Below are positions 56,823-64,000 of a stretch of 64,000 nucleotides of DNA, in pieces. Each line of letters opens with the position of its first letter. Positions within the stretch are counted from its first letter, which is position 1. The translations under genes and the position numbers were made by a program. The DNA is from Xylaria sp. FL1777. Its lineage: Eukaryota > Ascomycota > Sordariomycetes > Xylariales > Xylariaceae. The DNA is taken from the NCBI GenBank assembly GCA_022578965.1, contig MU400539.1:62001-126000 (forward strand), given 5' to 3'. Under the pieces are notes generated by a model. That model saw only the letters and a program-made list of their open reading frames with translations, was not told the origin of the DNA and searched no databases.

Positions 56823-58714
56823 TCACCTCATCTCGACCCTGATTTTTGCCTCCAAACCGTCAACACAGAAGCCTAGCTGCCGGAGCCCGTCTGGCAATTC
56901 AACCTCCCGTTTAACCCACTTGCCAGCCTGCTCTCCTACGTGTGAATTGTCTGTCCGTGTGGCGGTCACTTGTCTCTCGTCTACCGCTGGCAGCTCCTCT
57001 TCATCCCCGCTGCTATCTTCCACTTCATCATCAAACCCTGCGACGGGGTCCCACTCCCCAGTTTCCCATATCAACCGTATAGACAGTGGTTTGACGCCAA
57101 AAAGCTTACCTACTATGCCCTTGACAGCGTATATATCAAAGGTTTTAGGAATTTTTGTAGCTCTCTGGACAATACCCTGTTCTTTATGATGAAACACAAA
57201 TTGGATGCTGACTAGTCTGGCTTCTAAAAAGGCTGGGTTGATCTCCTTTTTCCGGTTTACTATCGGTGGGCCGTATAATTCACACAGTTCCGCATATCGT
57301 TTGTGATGTTGGAGAATATCGGCTGCTTGTGTCTCGGGCACAGTCGCAAGATGTTTGCCGATGTTGGCGAGATAGAACATCTCGGCGTCTTGCCGATCTG
57401 TTTTAGAAATCGTACCGAAATTCAAAGTTCTAAGGTTTGCAAGCCGCCCAATAGTAAAAATGTACGCCTCCTCTGTGAAATTCCTTGGGTTTGTAGAAAA
57501 CTCGGGATCAGGGCTGTCGTAAATGGGATTGTGAGCGAAGCGCAGCGATGTTAAGCCTGGAAAGCAAGTTGGCAACTCGTCCACAAATGCCCATGACGAG
57601 ATCTGATTGTACGACACGTCAAGATACTGTAGGCTAGTGGAGAATACCGGTGATGATTCGTCTGAGCCAGCTAATCGGACCCCAGAGATGTTATTTCCCT
57701 TGAGGTTCAGTTGGCGGAGAGCCGTCAAGGCCGCAAGGCTCCGTAGCTGGGTAACAGCGGTCAAATCATTAAACTCGAGATTGAGAGACGTGAGGGTAGA
57801 TCCGAGGGATGAGAGTGGTATCACTGGCAAGCTCGACAGCTGATTTGCACTCGCGGAGAGTGCAGACAGAGTCTCGAATCTCGTTGCAACATGTCCAATT
57901 TCTTCCCAACTCATAAGAGTCTCTTCAAGTGAAAGCTGCTCTACACTCTGAAGACTCTTGTTGGCCCCTTCAAGGCCTTCATCATCAAAGATGTCTTGGA
58001 AACGGTTGCCACTAGAACGAATGATTAGCTTATCGATCACGAGAAATGGGACTTCAACTCACTTTAACCGTAGCTCTCGAAGACGCGGTAATTCGGAACA
58101 AATTTCCAAGACGGTCCCGATCCTCTTGAACAGGTTCCGACTGAGGTCTAGCTCAACGACCTTTGGACATGTCTCGGTGATAGACGGGTCGCCCTCCTCG
58201 TAGACAGTGGCAATGCACGTGCCGTCAAGGACAGCATACCGAAGCTCCGAGAGCTGAGCCTGCTTGCTCCGGGTCTTCGCGAAGCCGACTTCCTCTGCGA
58301 TCTTGCCTGAAAACTGAATGGCAATCGTATTGGCCAATTCGGCGGCATACTTGTAATGCAAAGCGGCAATGAAGCTGACGGGTGCGGCGGCCGACCGTCC
58401 AGGCCTTACAAAGGACGCGGTGGTCGCAGAATGTGAGCGACCTGGGCTCACCAGTTAGTCCATTGTCGACGAACAGCCGATTAAATAACATGGAAAATAT
58501 GACAGTAATAAAAATCGATACAGATATAAAGGTAAGACTCACAAGTAAAATACCTCACTCCTTTATGAGAGCCGTCGTGTTTACCGCGAGCGGCGTCATC
58601 CCATTCGACGCCAAGCCAGCTGCCCGAAGTACCGGCAAGCTCACCTACATATCGGACGGTGCATATTGCCCCATCATACGACAACCTGTCCCCAACCTGG
58701 GGACTTACAGACAT
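56823..58714 (-). CDS. Tubulin-folding cofactor E (TBCE/Pac2-like)
   Basis: Predicted chaperone that captures alpha-tubulin and, with cofactors C and D, builds the alpha/beta dimer. Minus-strand exons 58714-58543, 58441-58063 and 58011-56823; introns are 101 and 51 bp. Length is 579 aa. The N-terminal CAP-Gly domain (residues 1-65) has GSWLGVEWDDAARGKHDGSHKGVRYF, the usual tubulin-tail binding surface; intron 1 lies in YFTC. Leucine-rich repeats follow from about 125 to 380 (VVELDLSRNLFKRIG, LTSLNLEFNDLTAV, LRQLNLKGNNISGV, LQYLDVSYNQISSW). The C-terminal part (about 470-579) is ubiquitin-like, with an acidic insert (DDEVEDSSGDEEEL). Domain order matches TBCE; called Pac2 in budding yeast and Alp21 in fission yeast. 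Confidence 0.95.
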
Positions 58715-59076
58715 GGCTACGATATTGCTGGTTTTCGATTCATGTGTACATGTAGATGCTTGCGTAGGGGTAAGTTTAGGCAGAAACGGACTTGGTTTTG
58801 ATCCTTTTATTTCTGCTCCAATCTAGATACCCATGTGGAAAAATTACGGGCTGAGAACCACTAACAAGCAGGCAGCCAGCAAACGGGTGGTGGCCGTCGC
58901 GAACCATGATTAATGTTACAACTACTGTCACAAAATGTTTGTTAGGCTGATGCAGCGATAGATACATTTGTCGTTTTCCTTTACATACTTATAATACTTA
59001 TATGTGGGGGAAAATGCTACATACTAAGAAAGCGTCCTAGATTTTGTTCATTTATACATCACTTTCATAGCCACAC
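58715..59076. other. Intergenic, no gene seen
   Basis: A 362-bp interval between two minus-strand genes, with the TBCE promoter and the 3' end of the MaoC gene. No other feature. Confidence 0.5.
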
Positions 59077-60113
59077 TCACAATTTACTCTTAGCTTCTCC
59101 TACAACCTTCATCAAGGCACGGCCGTTGCTCAATACCACCTTGCCGCCAGCGACCTTAACAATAAAACGAATCTCTTCCCATTCGCCCTTACTCTCGCCG
59201 GTTCTCCATACCGAAGCCACAAGTTTGTCGCCGGGCTTGATTGGACTTGCGAACCGAGCCTGGAACTCCTTCATATTGGCAGGGTCGCTGCCTCCCAGTT
59301 TCTGCAGCAGGCCGTGAGCAGCCCAGTTCCACGAGTATAAGCCGTGGATGATGACACCGCCGAAGCCCATTTTCTTGCCCGGCTCGGGGTGGATGTGAAG
59401 GGGGTTGTAGTCGCCATTGAGGCGGTAGAGGATGGGTGTCTGAGTGGTGGTCTGGTTCTCGAACTCGACGTCAGGGGTCTTTCCCTTTGGCGGAGGGAAG
59501 TTCTCGGTCGCGGGACCCTTGGGGCCGCCCCAGTTGCCCTGCCCAACATAGAAACCGCTGCCGATAGCGCGGGTGTAGACCTCACCGGTACCGGCGTCCA
59601 CCAGGTCCGACTGGGTCTCAACGACTGTGCCGGGCCTGCCCTTGTCGTAGACGCCAAGTACCTTGGTCCTGATCTCGAACTTCTTGCCCTCAGAGGTGGT
59701 GGGGAGGGGTTTGAAGAGTTGGATCAGTCGTTGGCCGTCGACGGTCCGTCGTGCGTCGAATTCCGGTACGCCAGGGATCTTGACGGCCTTTTGAGAAGCG
59801 TAGAAATCAATTACGTCTGTACGGTTTTGCTTGAAAGCTGCGAAACGTCAACAGTTGTGTGGAGAGATCTTGCTGATCGTATGATTGCTTACGTAGTATA
59901 ACTGGATAAGTAGGGAAGACGGCAAAGTTGGGATCGAGCTCCTAGTGTTGCTGTGAGATAAAGTAATCTAATGATGATCTACGGAGCACCCACGTAAAGG
60001 AAGTGAAGCTCATCGGGGGTGCAGCCTATCGAGTTGGCGAAGAGCAATGCATCACGCTTCAACCACGACACCTCGACCGGAGGATATTCAAAACCAGCAC
60101 CGGGACCGCTCAT
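59077..60113 (-). CDS. Peroxisomal MaoC-type 2-enoyl-CoA hydratase
   Basis: Predicted hydratase 2 of peroxisomal fatty-acid oxidation, hydrating trans-2-enoyl-CoA to the (3R)-hydroxyacyl-CoA. Minus-strand exons 60113-59994, 59941-59893 and 59837-59077; introns are 52 and 55 bp. Length is 309 aa. The N-terminal half (VSWLKRDALLFANSIGC, YPVILPFKQNRTDVIDFY) is a degenerate hot-dog fold, and the C-terminal half carries the hydratase 2 motif YRLNGDYNPLHIHP at about 194-207 with the Asp and His catalytic pair, followed by GFGGVIIHGLYSWNWA. The protein ends SKL, a perfect PTS1 signal for PEX5 import. It matches the stand-alone hydratase or the hydratase portion of MFE-2; no dehydrogenase domain is attached. 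Confidence 0.95.
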
Positions 60114-60890
60114 GGTTGGATGTGTTCTTGTTACAGGGAATTGGAGTTAATAGCAAGCTAGGAATTAAAATGAAAGGGCACAGTTACGATTATGTGTTGT
60201 TTATACTCTGCGTTGTTGAAGGAACGAATTTCACTTAGGAACTCAAGCACAAGATCTCTATACCTACTGTACTTGGTAGCTCCTCCGAGGAACAGGATCA
60301 TACCGAGGTCTAAGTACGGTAGGTATACACTAGGTAGTGTACAGGTAGGTAAGGTGGAGTACATATGCGTACTACTACTCAGGTAGGTAGATACTTATGC
60401 TACAAGTATCTTGCCCGGGCTGCTGTTGTGGAGATACTATTTTGAAGAGGTACTGGCTCTAACCGTTAGTAGTGTACAGGTACATAGAATCATAAAATTT
60501 GATAGGTACCTAGGTACCTAGATATAAGGTTTCGACCTAGATAGCACCAGCTTCGGCGGTTCCTGTGCTCACCGCCTGCTGTTTACCGCGCACCTGCTTG
60601 TTCCTACCCAAGTATGGCTTAGGTACCCCACCAGTTAGGTTTCTGCCAACGCGCCTCCAAAAAAAAAACATACTGTAAATGGGTGCATCATCGTCGCTAG
60701 CGGAGATATTTTGAGTTGAATAAGAATTGTTCCTGTGGTTTTAGCGTGCCGGCGTCCTCTTTCTGGAGGTACCTTGCTTCTATTCCCATTTATAATTCCT
60801 TCATATCGTTTTTTGACATAAAACCGCGTTATCGCATCTGCTTTCGGTCGCTTCAGAAAGAGCTCGAAGTTCGAAGCGAACTTGGTAGAG
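60114..60890. other. Divergent intergenic region
   Basis: The interval between the divergent hydratase gene and the basic-protein gene. TAGGTAGGTA and CACTAGGTAGTGTACAGG-like words are dense at 60320-60400 and 60500-60530. No gene. Confidence 0.5.
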
Positions 60891-61856
60891 ATGCCTGGCA
60901 TCGTTGCGGCTACTCCAGCTGAGACGGGTTACCGGCCTTCTGCTACCCAAAAAGCAACTTCATCCCCTTCACAAACATCGTCACATTCCTCGAAAAGCGA
61001 TGGGCACAATGTCTCTCAGCGAAAGCAGCAGCGCCCAAGCCGAACCCCCGACGAACCCCCGAAGAAATCCCAACTCAAGCTCAAAAAGCCCTTCTCTAAG
61101 AAAGCGCGACGCATAATCACAAAGAAAACGAAGAAACTAATCAAACGGCGTAACGCTCTCGACCAAGCTGTCCTCGACGCTGTCCAAAAGACAACCCCTG
61201 GCGTTAACGACTGGCTGCCGCGAGACAAGTTACTACGAAACCGAGAGCGCTTGGAAAAGCGAGAGCAATATCATCTGACAAAACGTACGAAGAAGTTAGT
61301 CGAGCTCGAAAGGTTCTACCGATGGGACCCCTCTTCTGCTCGAGCCTCCGACTACGACCTAGTCCGTAAACTTCTTTGGAGATTCAAAAGAAATCTTGGT
61401 CCCCTCCTTGAGGAGTATACCAATCGCCCCGATCCGGTGAAAAACGAGAGCGATGAAACGAGTTCTTCTGGCTTGGATTCAGATTCGGATTCAGATTCCA
61501 AGTCTGAGTGGAGTGAAACCTCTAGCAACAAAGACGAAAAATTGCCCCGGAAAACCATGACTATAAAGCCACCCTCGCTATACGCACAGAACCCCCACAA
61601 ACAAGGGAATTCTCGCTCGCATAATATAGCCACTACTGAAACTTCTTCCAGCGCACCACTTGGAGCTCAGGTGGACGGAGGAAAAAGGAAGCGCGAAGAA
61701 GAATCCCCAGAGTGCACCCCGTCTAAGAAAGCGCTAGATGGAGAGACATGTGAGGTAAAATCCGACCAGGAAAATGCAAGGAAGAAAAAGAAACCAAATA
61801 AAGGCGAGAAGAAAAAGGAAGTGTCGGTTGAAGAACCTCAAATCAATGGCAAATAG
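60891..61856 (+). CDS. Basic Lys-rich protein, unknown function (5' ORF of same-frame pair)
   Basis: Open frame of 321 aa from the ATG at 60891 (GAGATGCCTGGC). Residues 60-90 are very basic (KKSQLKLKKPFSKKARR), likely nuclear localisation. A helical, probably folded segment at about 85-180 contains PGVNDWLPRDKLLRNRERLE and YDLVRKLLWRFKRNLGPLL, followed by an acidic Ser/Asp tract (LDSDSDSDSKSEWSE) and a Lys-rich end (KKKKPNKGEKKKE). I recognise no family. It stops at TAG 61854-61856, and the next ORF starts three bases later in the same frame. A GT-AG segment 61755-61856 (102 bp, phase 0, ending exactly on that TAG) could be spliced out to fuse both ORFs into one 615-aa protein. Against this, that segment is purine-rich and lacks a clear branch site. 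Confidence 0.6.
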   Translation: MPGIVAATPAETGYRPSATQKATSSPSQTSSHSSKSDGHNVSQRKQQRPSRTPDEPPKKSQLKLKKPFSKKARRIITKKTKKLIKRRNALDQAVLDAVQKTTPGVNDWLPRDKLLRNRERLEKREQYHLTKRTKKLVELERFYRWDPSSARASDYDLVRKLLWRFKRNLGPLLEEYTNRPDPVKNESDETSSSGLDSDSDSDSKSEWSETSSNKDEKLPRKTMTIKPPSLYAQNPHKQGNSRSHNIATTETSSSAPLGAQVDGGKRKREEESPECTPSKKALDGETCEVKSDQENARKKKKPNKGEKKKEVSVEEPQINGK

Positions 61857-61859
61857 GAC

Positions 61860-62840
61860 ATGCCATTGAATCAGAACACCGAACTACCGAGTCGAAATAT
61901 CCCCAAGAGTGATGGACTTTTGACGAAAACACATACACCAGAGGAGCGTAGGCTAATCGAAAGTCGGCGCCGTTTAGACAGAATCGTCGGACAAGGCTTC
62001 AAAAGATTCGATGCGTGCGTTTACGGTTCACCAGATCCACCCGTCAGGCATTATATGAGGGAACATGGTGGTAGTGAAAGCCTCCATTATATGTCCGGAG
62101 CCTTGGTTGATTCGGCTCCGATCCACACCAATAGCAACCCACTCTCAGCTGGGTCAGCTAATGGTATGAGGGAAGATCTAGCCAACTCTCGCCCTCTGCT
62201 CATCGAACAGAACGCCTCATCATATAAGCCTAGAGAACACGAAGACCTAACTTCTCGCTTTAGTTCACTCGAACTAAAGGGCATAAACATGAGTCGTAAC
62301 CAAGTTCAACAAGAAAACTCTAGCCTAAATCAGGTCGAGTCGGACAACCAGCAGTTCCAAGCAGTCCAGAATCGGAATCGAGCTACGTCGGCTTCTCACC
62401 ATGATTCTTCAAGACTTTGGATACCATCTGACTCCCCATGCAATTCTTCCTGCAAAACAGGAGGCAAATGCAATAAGTCTGTTCAGAATAGTCCTCGACT
62501 TTTACATCAAGTTCGACAGAGCAGGAGCTGGCGTCAAACGCCGATTCCAGCACCACAGCCCTGGAGAAAATTGGGCATTCTGGACCCTTTTAGGGATGAC
62601 CTATCGAGCACTCCGATTAATAAAAGCCCCTCTCGTCGTCCCTGGACTGCCAGCCCATCCCAGAAAATCAAAATTACAAGTAACCCGCCCAAGCCTCGTG
62701 TAAGTGGATGGAAAATTTCTGCGAAGGGGTCGTCAGAATTAAGCTCATCACCTCTCAAAGGCTTCCCTCACTTAAGCTCAAATGATAAAAAACGCAAGCG
62801 CAAGTACAGACGTAAGAGGCGTGAGTCGGACACAATGTGA
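61860..62840 (+). CDS. Ser-rich protein, unknown function (3' ORF of same-frame pair)
   Basis: Open frame of 326 aa starting at ATG 61860, three bases after the previous stop and in the same reading frame. Residues 25-75 (PEERRLIESRRRLDRIVGQGFKRFDACVYG) look folded; the rest is Ser/Asn/Gln-rich and disordered. Short motifs rich in Trp and Pro (SRSWRQTPIPAPQPWRKLGILDPF, SRRPWTASPSQ) may be binding elements, and the C-terminus is strongly basic (KKRKRKYRRKRRESDTM). No family recognised. It may be the 3' half of a single gene with the preceding ORF, by splicing, by a recent nonsense change, or by stop readthrough. An independent gene with a 3-bp gap would be unusual in a fungus. Confidence 0.55.
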   Translation: MPLNQNTELPSRNIPKSDGLLTKTHTPEERRLIESRRRLDRIVGQGFKRFDACVYGSPDPPVRHYMREHGGSESLHYMSGALVDSAPIHTNSNPLSAGSANGMREDLANSRPLLIEQNASSYKPREHEDLTSRFSSLELKGINMSRNQVQQENSSLNQVESDNQQFQAVQNRNRATSASHHDSSRLWIPSDSPCNSSCKTGGKCNKSVQNSPRLLHQVRQSRSWRQTPIPAPQPWRKLGILDPFRDDLSSTPINKSPSRRPWTASPSQKIKITSNPPKPRVSGWKISAKGSSELSSSPLKGFPHLSSNDKKRKRKYRRKRRESDTM

Positions 62841-63764
62841 CGGTTTTATATTAGAATCCGAGCATGAACACGCCGTGTTGGAAGCTGAGCACGGCTTGGG
62901 AGAATTTGGATGCCGAACAAAGAAATGATTTGGGCTTGGCCTGCACCCTGTTTTGAGCTATATAGAGGACGAGGCAGCTACACTTGTCAGGTTATGCATG
63001 TAAAAGCTGTATTTCAGATCTCGGCCTTGCGCTTCATTGCCCGATGATATTCATACGATTGATTCTCCTCGATTCCGTTACTGAAAACACGATGTCATGT
63101 ACGACAACCAGTGTAAATGGAGGGGGGGAAATGAGCGCAAGGAGATTGTTCCTCATTATTAGGCTCACTTCTAGCAGCCTTAATGGTATATTGGCCTACT
63201 AGTTTGTGTAGATTTGCCCAAGACTTTGCAGGAAGAGAAACCGATTACTTGTGATATTTTCATCTGTGTTTGGCTTCCTGCCTTAGTCTCGGCCTTCTCG
63301 GCCTTCTCGGCCTTCTCGGACAGGATTCTCGACCAAATTTTCTCTCTTCTTTATCTTAGAAGTGACGAGTTTGAAAAAATTGTCCCTTCTTCTCGCTAGT
63401 GAAAGATCGCGAGGAAAATGCTATGAGAAATATTGCGGATTTCTTCTACTCTGCTGATTATGAATTGGATAGATACTGGTAGATGAAGGGCTAGAGGGAT
63501 TTCTCCCTCTACTTTCTTAGGAGCGGGAATGAATACTGCAGAGACGCGCAGGTTATAATGGTATTGATTACATGTTAGAGACAAGGTTCACTCTTCAAAA
63601 TCATGTCTATGCACTGACAATGATTAATATTCTATTCCGTTTTTCTGTTGAGAGCTAGAAGTAGATATGTATCGCGAATAGGCGAAGTGTATTTACTACA
63701 ATTAAAAGACTCTCTCTCTATAGCGTATAATATGTAGCCGAAGTGCGTGAACCCCCTTCATTGG
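62841..63764. other. Convergent 3' region, no gene seen
   Basis: About 0.9 kb between the basic-protein ORF and the helicase end. It includes a short tandem repeat, CTCGGCCTT three times, at about 63290-63320. No gene. Confidence 0.5.
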
Positions 63765-64000
63765 TCAGGAAACTGCTTCACCTCCCATAGCTTCGACGAT
63801 CCAGTCGGCGCGGATGGCGCTGACCTTCTTGGCGTAGTTCTTTTGCGTGAAGACGTGCTCCAAGAACATGATGGCCTCCTTTTTCTGCCCGTGCAGCACG
63901 CTTGACGGGTGTATGGCGACGACGTGCTTGCCCTGCACAGTGACGTAACTAGAATCGGGGGCGAGCAGGGCTGTCTTGGTTGCGAAGCCGCGCATGAAGC
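63765..64000 (-). CDS. DEAH-box RNA helicase, C-terminal end (partial)
   Basis: The last 78 or so codons of a gene that continues past the right edge of the window. The sequence has YVTVQGKHVVAIHPSSVL, followed by FLEHVFTQKNYAKKVSAIRA and DWIVEAMGGEAVS before TGA at 63765. The pattern of a beta strand, IHPSS, then VFT and a Y-x-K-x-V-S-A-I segment matches the OB-fold end of DEAH-type ATP-dependent RNA helicases used in splicing or ribosome assembly (Prp/Dhr type). The helicase core lies outside the window, so which member cannot be decided. The ATG at 63993-63995 is internal, since the frame stays open to the edge. Confidence 0.75.
   Translation of the reverse strand, partial: FMRGFATKTALLAPDSSYVTVQGKHVVAIHPSSVLHGQKKEAIMFLEHVFTQKNYAKKVSAIRADWIVEAMGGEAVS

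Noticed and set aside
1..64000. tRNA, rRNA or CRISPR features
   Set aside because: Looking for TGGCNNAGTGG and GGTTCGANNCC-type boxes and for regularly spaced repeats gave nothing convincing; CRISPR is not expected in a fungal nucleus.

Overview
This window looks like nuclear DNA of a filamentous ascomycete (Pezizomycotina; Sordariomycetes is my guess, from general features only). Evidence: short GT-AG introns of about 50-160 bp with CTAAC/CTAAT-like branch sites, a 5.6 kb retroelement reduced to almost pure A+T in the manner of repeat-induced point mutation (RIP), and typical fungal protein families. Exon joins were worked out by hand from reading frame, splice signals and family similarity; no search or expression data were available.

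Layout. 1-6.86 kb: gene-free, rich in TAGGTAGG/GTAC-type words. 6.86-13.8 kb: bHLH transcription factor, mitochondrial two-RRM protein whose start codon is split by an intron, and the peroxisomal import receptor PEX5, all on +. 13.8-17 kb: repeats and no secure gene. 17-24 kb: Rex1-type RNA exonuclease (-), a Mis18-domain plus coiled-coil protein (+), and a SET/MYND protein (-). 24.2-29.8 kb: RIP-destroyed LTR retrotransposon with two 221-bp LTRs. 30-35.3 kb: GNAT acetyltransferase (+), tandem FolB dihydroneopterin-aldolase-like protein (+), DUF3712-like membrane protein (-). 36.9-46.1 kb: flavocytochrome b2-type hydroxyacid dehydrogenase (-), unknown Ser-rich protein (-), Baeyer-Villiger-type monooxygenase (-), Hpm1-type histidine methyltransferase (+). 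46.1-49.3 kb: gene-free. 49.3-64 kb: GPI-anchored wall protein (+), Ptc7-type phosphatase (-) divergent from succinate dehydrogenase iron-sulfur subunit (+), a frame-disrupted gene relic (-), tubulin cofactor E (-), peroxisomal MaoC-type hydratase with an SKL tail (-), a pair of same-frame basic ORFs separated by one TAG codon (+), and the C-terminal end of a DEAH RNA helicase (-) running off the right edge.

The genes are mostly unrelated housekeeping functions, without a clear biosynthetic or defence cluster. Functional links: PEX5 is the receptor for PTS1 tails such as the SKL of the MaoC hydratase; PTC7 and SDH2 are both nuclear genes for mitochondrial proteins sharing one divergent promoter; the mitochondrial RRM protein also carries a presequence-like N-terminus. 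The most unusual items are the Mis18-domain/coiled-coil protein, the same-frame TAG (which coincides with the acceptor of a possible 102-bp in-frame intron), the split start codon, the relic with two frameshifts and a nonsense codon, and the sharp RIP boundaries inside the two LTRs.
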